Source: Branchiostoma floridae (taxonomy: Eukaryota > Chordata > Leptocardii > Amphioxiformes > Branchiostomatidae). From it: a stretch of 64,000 nt of DNA. A program made the position numbers and the translations under genes. The notes under the pieces were generated by a model. It was not told where the DNA came from. It searched no databases and worked only from the letters and a program-made list of their open reading frames with translations. The stretch lies in the NCBI RefSeq assembly GCF_000003815.2, contig NC_049993.1, positions 19,783,694-19,847,693 of the forward strand. The letters are read 5' to 3'. Below are positions 46,419 to 57,700 of the stretch, in pieces. Every line of letters begins with the position of its first letter. Within the stretch, counting starts at the first letter, position 1.

Positions 46419-47338
46419 TTTACGGAAAAGGCTGGGCTGTCTACCTGGGCTGTCTACCTGGGCTGTCTACCTGGGCTGGCTATCACGTCAGGCTACTTGG
46501 ACCTACGAAAGCCCATTGCGACAAAAGCTGTTTTAGCAGTAGGGGTTGTTTGTGCCCAATGAAGAAGCTATTTGTGTGTTACATAACCCAGAGGTTCTGG
46601 GTTCAAATCAGTTGATATGCCACCGATCTTGTACCCTTGTGAAGGGCTATTATGACGAATTATCGGGCTGATTGGATTAGTCTTAAGACTGGTGGCTAGT
46701 TGGTCAAAGGCGTCCAGGAGCCGTTCTATAGTGGCTGTCAGGGTCCAGGTTTCTGTGCAATACATTAGGATCGAGAATTGAATTGTGAGGAGCTTAAAAT
46801 AAGCGTTGCTAAAGTGCAAGGGTCTGGAACTGCTGCCTTTCGGTGATAACTCAGGTGACCTCAATAATATGACAACAATTACCCCAGGTGTGGCCATAGG
46901 ACTTAAGGTTTTGAACCACTTACAACGGAAGGACCCCTAGTCTTTTCCGTAAGTGTGGTGGGTTCTTTGCACTATCTGAGGGAGGGTCCTTACAGAAGCT
47001 AGGTATTATTTTCTCTACCCTAGTGAAGGGAGGAAAGTCGTGTTAGGAGCCCTTCCCAAGCGCACAAGATCGGTGGCATATCAACTGATTCAAACTCAGA
47101 ACCTCTGGGTTATGTAACATACACAGCCACACACAGCCACTTCACACAGCTCATTCACATAATATCACAATCATCCTTTGGACACAGCTTCTTCGCTGAG
47201 CACAAACAACCCCTACTGCTAAAACAGCTTTTGTCGCAATGGGCTTTCGTAGGTCCAAGTAGCCTGACGTGAAGCCAGCCCAGGTAGACAGCCCAGGTAG
47301 ACAGCCCAGGTAGACAGCCCAGCCTTTTCCGTAAACCC
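46419..47338. repeat. Long inverted repeat (about 155-bp arms plus SINE arms)
   Basis: 46419-46573 and 47184-47338 are near-perfect reverse complements, each holding the GGGCTGTCTACCTGGGCTG 14-bp-type tandem run. Inside them, SINE pieces (46575-46650 plus, 47050-47125 minus) are also mutually inverted. Total span about 920 bases, directly upstream of the membrane gene. Confidence 0.8.
46680..46830 (-). mobile_element. LINE ORF2 relic (reverse-transcriptase C-terminal side)
   Basis: The minus-strand translation has KLLTIQFSILMYCTETWTLT followed by ATIERLLDAFDQLATS. This resembles the conserved LLYG-ETWTLT-x-x-x-x-x-RLxAFxxxC block near the end of many non-LTR ORF2 proteins. Flanked by the SINE arms. 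Confidence 0.55.
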
Positions 47339-47724
47339 AATTTGGCACTCCCGATTTCTGAACAAAAATGGCCGCTTCCAGAACGGTACAAAGGTCACAC
47401 AAATACAACCTTTGACCTGTAGCCTGGTACCTTACCAGCGTACGTGCGGAAATAAGATAAGCCACGAAAAGAGATAAAGTTACAGACGAGGGGTGAAGTT
47501 CAGGCAACAAACCACGTCACCAACTTGCAGACGTAAGGTGGGGGCGTGTACAGAGGAGCGTCTGTAGGCGACTTGAAGCAGTGAAATTCCTTACAGACAT
47601 TTTAAGAACCTGCGTCTTGGATACAATATAGAGGCAACCTCAGAACGTGAGTCTTTGACCAAAATTTCATCAAAGACACTGCACGTCTAGGAGACGATCC
47701 TGTAGACACTCACGAATCACGACA

Positions 47725-48868
47725 ATGGAGACCAGACCTGAGGTAAACTATCGTCTGATGCAGACGGTAAAATTATCGCAATATATATAACGTATAGTTA
47801 AGTGATTATAACTAAGTTAAGATAACGATATATGTAAGTCAACATCATTACAGCAACAACGAAACATTACCAGCACAGCGTACTTTGAACCTCAGTGAGT
47901 TACTGCCTAATTATGATTCTTAAACTAGCATTGTTCAATACATCGTTGTGTTTTATTATAACGCTAGCTGTAATGGACTTACACATAAGGTATGATGTTA
48001 TGAGACATCGCGTAACGTTAACATATTGTAAACAACATACAACGTTACACTAATTTTGCACTACATAATAACTTCATGTCACGGTAGCCAACATGCAGCA
48101 TTAATAGGTAGTGATAACGAAGATATTCTGAGGAAAAAGTATCAGTAAAGCCCACCGGTACCCTTATATAACCATATAGTTCTGGTGGTAGTTTGTGTTT
48201 TCAGGTCATACAGAAGATAAGCAATCTCCATATGGCATGAACATGTTTGTGTCCCACAACAATAGCTGAACGGTCTGTAACGTCACATTAATGAACGAAC
48301 CATAACAGAACAAGTACAAAGTTGGCGTTGTCGTTATTACTGTCATAGTTTTACCTACCAGTGCAAAGTTCAAAGCGAAAGTTAGGTCAGATTTCTCGTA
48401 CGTGAGTCGGCCGCCCTCCCCATCGTCTGTTTGATGACCTCTGACCTCCCAAGTGGCTGATTTGATGACCCGATTAACCAAATAATATCGCTGTGTATTC
48501 AAGCGCCGTACAGGTTTGTTTTGAAGATGATTTAAATGCTTTAAACTATACAGAAAGAAGCGACAAAGAACTACAAAAAACACACACAAAAAAAAACATT
48601 TCGACTGGAATTCTCATCGCGAGAAAATGATATTTTGTACAGTAATTCTGTTTAAGTTCCCTCCAATTTTTAGTGCATAAATAGCACAGAAAACTAAAAT
48701 ACACTTTCCTGCACGTGAATATGAATGATATTCTGATTTCCGTGTATTTGCAGCCCTTCAGTTGGTGGGTTGCTTTCCGAAACCCTGCCGAAAACTACCG
48801 AAACCACCCGACATACCTGGTGCCTGACGTCATCTTCCACGTCATCGCAGCGCTTCTGCTCGTCCACG
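47725..48868 (+). CDS. Membrane protein gene, exons 1-2
   Basis: Exon 1 (47725-47742) encodes METRPE and ends at GTAAAC. Exon 2 (48754-48868) adds PFSWWVAFRNPAENYRNHPT and the first hydrophobic segment, phase 1 out. The very short first exon is the least certain part, but frame, donor and an in-frame ATG all agree. Confidence 0.65.
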
Positions 48869-51800
48869 GTGAGCATTTTAGTCAATGAATCAATAAGATA
48901 TTGAATAGATTAATCAATCTTTGAATGAACCTACCCAATAGTCAACTCATCAACAGACAGGTAACGGTCCATTGTCCATTGTATAGAAAGTAGTTTGTTT
49001 TTTGTTGGTGTGTGTGTATATTTATGTGTGTCTGTGTGTGCGCGTTTGTGGTGTGTCTGTGTGTGTGCATGTGTATGTGTCTGCGTGTGTGCATGTGTGG
49101 TGTGTGTGTCTGTGTGTCTGTATGTGCGTGGTGTATCTGTGTGTGTATGTGTCTGTGTTTTTTTGGTCTGTGTGCATGCGCGCGCGTTTGTGCGCGAGTG
49201 TGTGTGTGTCCGTAATTTGTCACGAAAAATGGCAAGTTCAAGCTCAATTTTAGGCATTCTGTAATCTACAAGATACTAGTAGTACAACATTTCCATTTTG
49301 CCGTCAGCGCTGCGGAGAGGAGGGCGGTATCCCTGGCTGTACTTCTCCGCCCTGTCGCATGGCGTGTTCACGGAGGTGTTCAGCTACTGGGTCCCGCAGA
49401 TCAACAACTTCTGGCACGGCCAGTCCACGGTCATGTTCGCCGGCCAGCGCCTGCCGTCCTACATCGTCTGCCAGTGTGAGAATTTGTTTCTTTGTTTGTT
49501 TAGTTTGTTTCTTTAGTTTAGCTAGTCTAGTTTCTTTGTTTACCTCTCTCTCTCTCTTCTCTCTCTTCTTCTGTCTCTCCATTCTCTCTCTCGTTCTTCT
49601 CTCTCTCTCTCTTCTCTCTCATTCTCCCACCCCTCTCTCTCCCTTTTCTCTCTCTTCTCTCTCCTCCCTCTCTCTCTCACTCACTCACTCAGTCACTCAA
49701 TCACTATGAAATCTATCTTCCCTATGTCCCATCAGACATAGCTGTGATCTACACGTCCAGTGTCGCCGCTGCCCGCCTCAGACTCGGTGTGTTTGCCGGC
49801 GCATGCGCCACAGCGCTAGTGGACTCCCTGTACTATCACGTGTTTGACGTGACGGGAGTCAAGATGCTGTGGTGGTCATGGCATGACACCGACCCGAACG
49901 TGTAAGACAGCACTTGTTACCTGTATGAAAATTGGAGGTTTTGTTTCTGGTGTATACTAGTGTTTGCGTTTCCGGATATTTGTGATCAACATAATTTTAG
50001 AACCTCTGGATGAATTGTAATGATATTTGTCGTATATGTAGATAGGGATTAGAATTGAAAGACGAAGGTAAAGGTAGATTTTTGGCCCACTAGTGTGGGA
50101 CCTTGGTACTGCAGCAGAATGTCCTTAACTTGATATGGTTTTGATTTTTTGGTGCTAGATAGCTTTTGACGTAAACCGTGTCCTTGACATGGTATGATTT
50201 GTTCAATGTTAGATCAATGTTGTTCGCATTTTCTCCCCAGGTACGACCGAACCTACTGGGTGCCGTGGGGCAGTCCTTACTGGCGCCTTTCCTTCGCTTC
50301 CAGCTTCACTCTCCTGTTCCACGGGGTACACAGGCTGTTGGGTGGGCAGGGCATGTTCCAAAGGAGCAGGTTAGTCTCATAATGTTACTGTTGGGGACTT
50401 TGGGCTATGTGTTGGGCTACTGTCTGTGGTTCTACTTCGGAATCCCCTCTAGCTTTATGCTACTGTTCTACGGGGTACGAATGTTGGGCGGGCAGGGCAT
50501 GTTCCAGTCTAAAGTCGAAGATAACGTATCTAGAATCTAACTTTTTCAAACTGTCAATGATATTGATAGATAAAAATAAATAACCGCCACAGTCTGTTCG
50601 CTGAGCTGGGCAGCGCCGCCGTAGCGGTGTTCCTGACGTTTCCCGTCGGGGTGGCGACGCAGTTCGTCCCGCTGTTCCACGTGGTGAAGGACGTGCTCGG
50701 GGTGCACGCCGAGGTGAGAACGGATTATTTATTCTGTAAATTCGTAAAAAAAGAGATTCTTCTTTAAATACAAAACCGATTCTTTGTTCTGCTTTTTTTT
50801 ATAGTATTCACATAAAGCAGTCACTGTACGTTGATGAAGGTTAGACATCCTAGTAATAGTTTACGCCAAAAAGTAGTTATTCAAGCAACTGGATATGGTT
50901 TTGGAAACTGTCAGACGTTTCAGACAACATCCGATGTCTTTCGTCAGTGACACTGTAGAGATCTTGTTGGGGAGCAGTTTTATATCCTATCTTTTTTTTT
51001 TTTTTTTATCTATGCTGTGACCACACCTCATCTTTAGCAGCTGTGCAGACATTTACAATGCATCACGCTGGCGAATATCGGTCATGGCGGACATGAAGAT
51101 CAGTAAGGCACAGGTACTAGGGGACGAGTAGATGGGCGTTAGAAGAATCTATCATGTAACGTTGCACACAACAGGTACCCGTGCTCATGCTGGTCTGCAT
51201 CTTCGTGCTGATTGTGTGGGGAGCGGATCGGAGCCGGCCGGCGGAGGCCAGGACCAACACAGGTGCGGCATTCTGTTTGTTTGTTTATTTGTCTGTTTGT
51301 TTTGTCTGTCTGTCTGTTTGTTAATGTTCTTTCTCTTGTTCATTCAGCCATATGCAAGATCGTGGAAGGCTTGATAGGTACGATGTAAACGTGACTAACC
51401 GGGGTACTGTTTAGTTGCTTCTATAGAAACTATGACAACGCACGGGTTAATCGTCCAACATGGCGGATAATAGCCACGTGATCGCAAACACCATGTGCTC
51501 CTCTATGGTGAAAATTTTCGAGACCGAAGAAAATCCTTCGTAATGGCTAGGTTGCCGGCTTGAAAAGGTGTTCACTAGGGCAGGTTTGACTGTACATTGC
51601 TGTGTCTAGCTCTGGGATTTTCCATCGCCTTTGTTTTCCCGCCCTCAGCCCGGCCCGGCTGGTTTGACGAGATCGCCGTCTCCGTGCTGCTCAACTTCCT
51701 CACCATGTGGGTGGTCGTCGCCATGGCAACCCCCGAACACGCGCGTTCCATCGGCCTGCACCAGCCGACCGGGCCGTGCAACGAGACGGAGGACATGTAC

Positions 51801-52996
51801 CTGGCCACGGGGCAGGTGAGGAGGAAACAAACAAACAAACAAACAAACACACAACAGACAAACAAACAGACAAACAAGAATGATATTGAATCAATAGAAA
51901 AACAGGAATTTAACCTCTTCTATGTAGGTAATGAAAAACAACATGGTTGAGCCTATTATGTTAACATCATAAACACGAAAATTATTACTTATTGCTGACG
52001 TTCATACAACCGAGACGGGTGTTGGTACAGGCTTTTGTTACCTTTGACCCTTTTCTAAAGTCACGTGACGGCGGTAAATCATTTCCACCCTGGCACCAAA
52101 TAACTTAAAGTAAAGCGTCATGCCGGTTTCTTCTTTCAACAGCTACCATTACCAATACCAATAGAGCTTTGCATAAATTTTGGTGTGGCTGTCGGAGCGC
52201 TAGTGTGTTTTCGCACTGCATTTTCTGTGTGCACGTGTTTTGCCAGATGGCGCTTACCTTGAAGGGCGATGAAGGGCTATTTCGTATGACTTGTTCCTCT
52301 ACAGGTTGTTCAGAAAGGGAGGTACCTGTGCGTCACTGACTATGATGAGGGGTACTTCGACTGGCACTGCCTTCCCGGGGGTCAGCCCCCACCCCACGGG
52401 ATGGACTGGTAGGTGGCAATGTGATAAGTGTTGATTCATTGCATATTTGGTCTTAGTTATCTCCATGAAAATGGCGATATCGTTTTGGGTGTGTCCGTGT
52501 TTTTGTAGTCAGAACTCAAGAACCTCTTGATGGTATACGATGATATTTGGTAGGTAGGTAGGTAGGTGTTGCAAAGATGAAGGTCAATGTCAATTGGGCT
52601 CCCTGGTATGTGACCTTGTTTATTCTAGTATTCTAGTAAAAATGTTTCTGAAGTTAGCGCGTTACAAGTTTTAGTAGCTATTACAATACAGCTCGTATTT
52701 TAAATGGGACAGCATAATTCCGGTAAGAGTCCTTAACTGGCTTCTACTGTATACGTTCCTCATTAGGAATAGTAGTGACAAAGACGTTGCTGCGTTTTTT
52801 TTCTTATTCAATCCATGACTCTCTGCCCTATAGGTACACGATGTGCGGCACCCCGTACGCTAACCGTGCGGAGTACCTAGTCGTGGTGGGCGCCATCGCC
52901 GCGTGCGGGATAGCCGTGTACTACAAGCTGGTGGCCCTGTCTGCAGGAGACTATGGGCATGATGGAAGCGGCAAGAAGAAAACTAAAACCCACTAA
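47725..52996 (+). CDS. Uncharacterised multi-pass membrane protein (10 exons)
   Basis: Exons: 47725-47742, 48754-48868, 49308-49475, 49736-49901, 50241-50369, 50593-50713, 51175-51262, 51610-51815, 52305-52408 and 52834-52996. They sum to 1278 bases, i.e. 425 residues plus stop, with every phase matching. It starts METRPE|PFSWWVAFRNP and has about eight hydrophobic segments (VPDVIFHVIAALLLVHG; LYFSALSHGVFTEVFSYW; GVFAGACATALVDSLYYHVF; WRLSFASSFTLLFHGVHRLL; AVFLTFPVGVATQFVPLF; VPVLMLVCIFVLIVW; IAVSVLLNFLTMWVVVAMA; YLVVVGAIAACGIAVYY). A short luminal or loop cysteine module (CVTDYDEGYFDWHC) lies before the last helix. The C-terminus KTKTH fits the KxKxx ER-retrieval pattern, suggesting the ER (inference). 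I do not recognise an enzymatic motif. It may be the family catalogued as DUF7802 (from memory, unverified). Confidence 0.85.
48996..49216 (+). repeat. TG-rich microsatellite
   Basis: About 220 bases of imperfect TGTG/TGTCTG repeat in intron 2 of the membrane gene. A CT-rich run follows at 49540-49700. Confidence 0.9.
49308..49475 (+). CDS. Membrane protein gene, exon 3
   Basis: ALRRGGRYPWLYFSALSHG, then VFTEVFSYWVPQINNFWHG, then QSTVMFAGQRLPSYIVCQ. Phase 1 to phase 1. Preceded by a long TG-rich run (48996-49216) and followed by GTTT and CT-rich simple sequence. Confidence 0.88.
49736..49901 (+). CDS. Membrane protein gene, exon 4
   Basis: YIAVIYTSSVAAARLRLG, VFAGACATALVDSLYYHVF, then the Trp-rich MLWWSWHDTDPNV. 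Phase 2 out. Confidence 0.88.
50241..50369 (+). CDS. Membrane protein gene, exon 5
   Basis: YDRTYWVPWGSPYWRL, SFASSFTLLFHGVHRLLGG, QGMFQRSS. Phase 2 to phase 2. A decayed tandem copy follows in the intron. Confidence 0.88.
50384..50515 (+). repeat. Decayed tandem copy of exon 5
   Basis: The best-preserved part is CTGTTCTACGGGGTACGAAT and GGGCGGGCAGGGCATGTTCC, matching the exon's CTGTTCCACGGGGTACACAG and GGTGGGCAGGGCATGTTCC. The donor is lost and the 5' half is strongly diverged. Confidence 0.75.
50593..51262 (+). CDS. Membrane protein gene, exons 6-7
   Basis: Exon 6 (50593-50713): SLFAELGSAAVAVFLTFPVG, VATQFVPLFHVVKDVLGVHAE. Exon 7 (51175-51262): VPVLMLVCIFVLIVWGADR, SRPAEARTNT. The intron between holds Penelope-like fragment B. 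Confidence 0.85.
50828..50985 (-). mobile_element. Penelope-like repeat fragment B with hammerhead-like core
   Basis: Same family and orientation as 40567-40735. The minus strand keeps CTGACGA (50941-50947), a stem II with one bulge, GAAAC (50917-50921) and GTC (50914-50916), with TGTCA/TGACA as a 5-bp stem I. Confidence 0.6.
50909..50952 (-). ncRNA. Hammerhead-ribozyme-like motif
   Basis: Core boxes CUGACGA and GAAAC flank stem II (AGACATC with GATG-TTGTCT). Stem I is TGTCA with TGACA. Stem III has no loop room (ACGT only), as in the motif at 2724. Likely a decayed retroelement ribozyme. Confidence 0.45.
51610..51815 (+). CDS. Membrane protein gene, exon 8
   Basis: ALGFSIAFVFPPSARPGWFD, EIAVSVLLNFLTMWVVVAMA, TPEHARSIGLHQPTGPCNET, EDMYLATGQ. 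Phase 1 to phase 0. An (AAAC)n run follows the donor. Confidence 0.88.
52305..52996 (+). CDS. Membrane protein gene, exons 9-10
   Basis: Exon 9 (52305-52408): VVQKGRYLCVTDYDEGYFDW, HCLPGGQPPPHGMDW. Exon 10 (52834-52996): YTMCGTPYANRAEYLVVVGA, the last helix, then DYGHDGSGKKKTKTH and TAA. No AATAAA is seen before the mariner relic, so the 3' end is undefined. Confidence 0.87.
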
Positions 52997-53241
52997 CGTA
53001 ATGCTAGATAGGGTGCTCGTTATAAGAGAACAACCTACTGTGTAATACGCGTATTTAATCGAAACTATATCCCAGTAATGAATGCCTTTTGACAGTGCAC
53101 TAGTGTCCTGTTAGTTGAGAACATGAGTTAGACGTTGATTAGCTACCTATTGTTTTCCTTCTTCAAAGGGAGTACAATTTCTTTCTTTCTCTGCATATAT
53201 CTTATAACAGGAGAAGTACAAATTGTGTAAGACTGGGCTGA

Positions 53242-53824
53242 TACGAGGGGCATTCAATTAGTAATGGTCCTGACCCATTTCCCATAGCAGGAGAGTAATG
53301 AAACTTGGCACAGTTATTAGTCTTTCTCTTCATAGGAATCACCCAGAGTTATGCATTTCTCCCATCATTTGATGTAGCTCTGGACACCGTTCTTGTAGGA
53401 CATCCCAGGTTGGTCCTCCGACAGATGCCTCATCAATGGCAGAAGAGGGACGACCAGGTCTGGGAGCTGTTTCCAGAGACTTCCGACCTTGTTTGAATTC
53501 AGGATGCCAGCGTTTTACAAGGTCATATGATGGGGCATTATCACCATATTTTTTTTTTCATTTCATCAAAAGTCCCCTTCGGTGTGCGTCCTTTCAAATA
53601 CAAAAACCGGATCACTGCGCGACACTCAACTTGCTCCATTTCACACCTGGTCCATTTCACACCTGACTCAGTTCAAACACCAGTAAATCAGAAACCACAA
53701 TTAGTTCAGAGCTGTCTTTTGCAACATAACCCATAGAGATATGACTCATTACACATGCAAAATTTCATCTAGATCAGACAACTGGAAGTGGGTCAGGGGC
53801 ATTACTTATTGAATGCCCCTCGTA
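53242..53824 (-). mobile_element. Internally deleted mariner-type transposon
   Basis: Terminal inverted repeats: TACGAGGGGCATTCAATTAG at the left, and the inverse of TACGAGGGGCATTCAATAAG at the right. The minus strand from about 53620 to 53400 reads YLKGRTPKGTFDEMKKKYGD, then APSYDLVKRWHPEFKQGRKS, then ETAPRPGRPSSAIDE: the helix-turn-helix N-terminus of mariner-family transposases. The catalytic part is absent and the total is only 583 bases. It sits between two convergent genes. Confidence 0.8.
53370..53640 (-). pseudogene. Mariner transposase fragment (N-terminal DNA-binding part)
   Basis: Covers the first helix-turn-helix (KGRTPKGTFDEM) and the linker to GRPSSAIDEASV, then degenerates. 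No D,D(34)D catalytic residues remain, so it is inactive. Confidence 0.7.
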
Positions 53825-54049
53825 GGATCGATCGACACAGTAAACCAAAGTTTGGTGTGTGTTTGTAACGTGCTAGAGCTGTGACTCTCCTCAAACGCGT
53901 ACGGGACCTCCGACTAGAAGTCTCATAACAGCGACCTTACTGACCTCTAAACCAAACATACTCCTTCGTTAATTTCTTAAGATATCCCACAAATCAGTGT
54001 CATGTCTTAAAGTCATGCTAAAATTAAGAAGGAATCACCAGGAATCTGT

Positions 54050-54708
54050 GAGTTTATGATTCATCATTTTATTGAAAGTATATCAAACAACAACATTGAG
54101 ACAAACAAACTCCTTAATATCACAAACCATGTTAGCTTCTAGTATCTCTATAGTCTACAATTGAAACACATCTGAATAACGATCGGCATTTATCCCTGAT
54201 TATCGTTCAGTCATTCGAAACCACCCTTGTCGATCCAGACAGTTATATCTCAAGTAATCACCAATACCAGATTGGTAGAGCAACCTTTCCCCACTGTTAA
54301 CGCTTAACATTGTTACCGACTTTTAAATACCATTGCATTGATACTTGCATGCTTCTTTTGGTTGATAGCACCACAAAGAGAGAGTGAGGACGAGTCCTGA
54401 CTACTATAGCCAGAAAAAGCAGCGGTTTCTGTACTGTAAAACGGTGGGCTGTTTTTTAAGCAAACTGTTAAGAGTGTATATTAGAGCGACCACAACAGTA
54501 CTGAATAGGAAGCAAGTTAATCTGCTTGCAAATCACATCTTTAATCACATAGGGAAACTCAAACAAAGTTTCACACATGAAATAACACTTTGTACGAAAT
54601 CTTTTACACCTTAAGAGCTTATTTTATATTTTTTCTTTATATATAATTGCAAAAGTGTGTCTACGTGAGAAACATGTCTAAGGCATCGGTGCTTTGTTGG
54701 GAAAGCGT
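54050..54708 (-). other. 3' UTR of the lipid-transfer gene
   Basis: The reverse complement of AATAAA lies at 54068-54073, about 640 bases past the stop codon. The poly(A) site is inferred near 54050. Confidence 0.5.
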
Positions 54709-54795
54709 TTAGAAAAGCATCCACCATTTCCCATCGGACTCCGGCTTGCTCTTGACGGGCCGGGCCTGCTTGGAGGACTCGTCGAAGGAGAAGAT
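54709..54795 (-). CDS. Lipid-transfer gene, last exon
   Basis: IFSFDESSKQARPVKSKPE, SDGKWWMLF and TAA (54709-54711 on the + strand). Phase 0 in. Confidence 0.87.
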   Translation of the reverse strand: MFSFDESSKQARPVKSKPESDGKWWMLF

Positions 54796-57700
54796 CTGGA
54801 AGGACAAGACAAAGATTCGTAAGAAAGTGTCTAACATTATCTTCACATATCGACTGTTATTTGCCTCTTCTAGTATACTATAACATAACCATAATAGCTA
54901 ATACACTGACGTTAGAAACTGGCCATTTCATGGATAGATGTACACAGTCAAACCTGTTGTACTATTTGTAGCTACTTTTGGAGGCCCCATACATTTTCCC
55001 ATTGACCCAAGCATTCAAATCCTGTTTATTGTGGTCACTTGCCTTACTATTCTATTATTTTTCACTTATTCTTTACCCATTTAACTGAACGTTCGTTGTT
55101 TGTTGGAATTTGCAACATAAAATGCTGTTACAAGTGAAAACTTTCTATCGTAACAAGAGCAACAGCAACAAAAACTATAGCAACTATATGGAACTTCACA
55201 GTGAAAGTGAAATCGCCCAACATAACCACAGCAGCGGCAACAACAACAAAAACAAACGGATCTCAACATTTACAGTGAAGAAATCTTAACTATAGCATCA
55301 GCATCCATAGCAACAATAACCATAACAACAATAACCATAGCAACAGTAACCATAGCAACAGTGACTCACGGGGATGTCGACGCTGAAGCTGTCGTCGCAC
55401 TTCCTGCAGACGGACCTGGGGGCGCCCCAGGTGTCCTGTACGCAGTCGCACACCTGGCACGTGGCGGGGCGCACGGACTCGGACACGCGCCGGCTGTACA
55501 CGTCCAGGAACTCCTTGTTGTTGATGGCGTTAGAGTCGAAGATGCAGCCCTGTGGGATTGAAATAATTCAAGATTAGCACTACATTTCCACGTGACAATA
55601 AAAACACATGAATGATATGCAATCTCCTTTTGTCGTTTAGTTCCTTTGCGTAGTGTCATCGTCCGGATAGACTGACGGAACAGCTACTCAAGCAACGGGA
55701 TAGATTTGGGAAAGTTGGTACCTTGTATATCTAAATACCTGGAGGCCTAACCATTATCGACGAACCCATGACAGAAATGTAGCGTATACAATAATGACAG
55801 GTTGTGAAATAGTGTATTAGAGGGTAAATATTCTTAAATGCAGGAATTCCTGTCTAAAAGAGTATGGAAAGTCAGCCACCATAACCAAAGTCACCGTAAA
55901 GGAATGACGGAAAGAGGGAGGGGAGAGAGGGAGGAAGGAAGGAAGGAAGGAAGGAAGGAAGGAAGGATGGATGGAAGGAAAGAAGGAAGGAATGAAGGAA
56001 AGGAGGAAGGAAAGAAGGGAGGAAGGAACTAGAGAAGGAAGGAAGAGACAAAGCAAGAGAGAACAGAAGGAAGGAGGGATGGAGGGAGAAAGGAAGGAAT
56101 GGGGAATGGATGACGGAAAGATTACCTCGGTCTCCAGAGCCAGAGCGGAGCACATGTCCTTAGGCGCCTTGACGTACTGCAGCAGGCTGGACTTGTCGAA
56201 GTCGCGGCTCACGTCCTTGCTGGTGAACACCTCGCGGCGGTCAAGACCTGGGAAGGGGGGCGGAAACATCGTTTGATTAGCACTAATTACACAGCAAGAC
56301 TTTCCTTCAAGCCATCTCATCAGTACTGAGAAAAGTCTACAAGCAAAGTGATCCTAACTGTGTCAGATGGCAATTTCATCTTGGAGTGAACGATCTCTGG
56401 TTTTGGAACTGAAGTACCTCACTTCTCAATTCTGTTACTCAAGTACTACTTCTCTAAAGGGACAAAGTGTCTACGTCACACAAAAAAGGGGACCATGGGG
56501 GACCGCTATAAATTAGATCTGCTGGAAATTAGGCATACGTCATGCTTCTTATCGTTTCAGAGGTCTACAGTTTTTTTTCTTAATCAACACGAAAATTTCA
56601 ACACAGCACATGCGCAGGTCCAGGGTTGAAGCTGGTTCTCCAGACGCCGCCTAATAGTCGCCCTTACGAGGTACGAGCGGAAAACTGTCGATTCTTCCGT
56701 TTTTCGCTAATTACTAAAGGAGTTGCCAAAAAGTTGCCTAATTCTAATTACAACTAATCCTTTGTGTAAACGTCCTGTTCTAACTTTGGCTAATCCTCAA
56801 GATAGTTCTGAAGACGCCTTACCGTAGATGGTGACCCTCTCGATGTCCTTGGTCTTCCTGAGACGGAAGCGGTGGTCCTTCAGCAGGTGCACGGTGATGT
56901 CACGCTCCTTCAGCATGCTGGAGATGGCCTTGTAGTCGCCCTGGGAGGGAGAAGGAAAACAGAATGCTCAAGAAGCGTTCCTGAAATTTCTTTTTTTTCT
57001 CTATCGTGACTGCTTTGTACATCCTAGACGATTGTTGCTGTATTTTCAATGTATGGTAGGTAGACATGGGTATGTAGACAGAGCTATACTATTTGCAAAG
57101 TTTACTTTATAACACTGAAAATTGTAACGTAATAGATCGCACTGATGACGCCTCCCTGACAGAAACAGACCAAAGCTGAACAGTGTTGTATCAACTACGT
57201 TTCGGGAGTTCTGCTGGAGTCTTCATACAAGTGCACTTTCAGCCAAATCAGGCACCGCGTTATGCTTATTACTGAAACGTTTCCCCTTTCAGCGCGTCTC
57301 GCTTTACCTCTGGGAGGCTGGTACTTTGAATTATGTTTACACAAAGAGTCTACCGATAACCAGACACGTGTATCAAATGCATACACTTTCTTATGGTTCT
57401 CGCAAATATCAAATGCGTTTTTCACGCATCTCTGTGCATCTACATTATATCTATCTTGATCTCCGAACTTATTTTGTAACTATACATTCCGTAAGTGGGT
57501 TACACCTATGCTTACCTATGTCTATATCGTAGAACACCTGTATTTACCTGTGTCTATATCTTAGAACACCTGTATTTACCTGTGTCTCCTGGCATTCCTC
57601 AGAGCAGGACAGGATGACGATAGACTTGGCGGCGCCGGTGCGGAAGGGGTAGTCAGCGGCCATGCGCAGGGAGGAGAAGGCGTCGTTGTTCTGGCCCTCA

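Noticed and set aside
46980-47510. 119-codon minus frame with repeated YLGCLPGL segments
   Set aside because: It is produced by the 14-base tandem run in the inverted-repeat arm.
48942-49257. Long His/Thr-rich and Cys/Val-rich open frames
   Set aside because: They are translations of a TG microsatellite.
55838-56276. Arg/Glu-rich and Ser/Pro-rich open frames
   Set aside because: They are translations of the GGAA microsatellite and the antisense of real exon 11 of the lipid-transfer gene.
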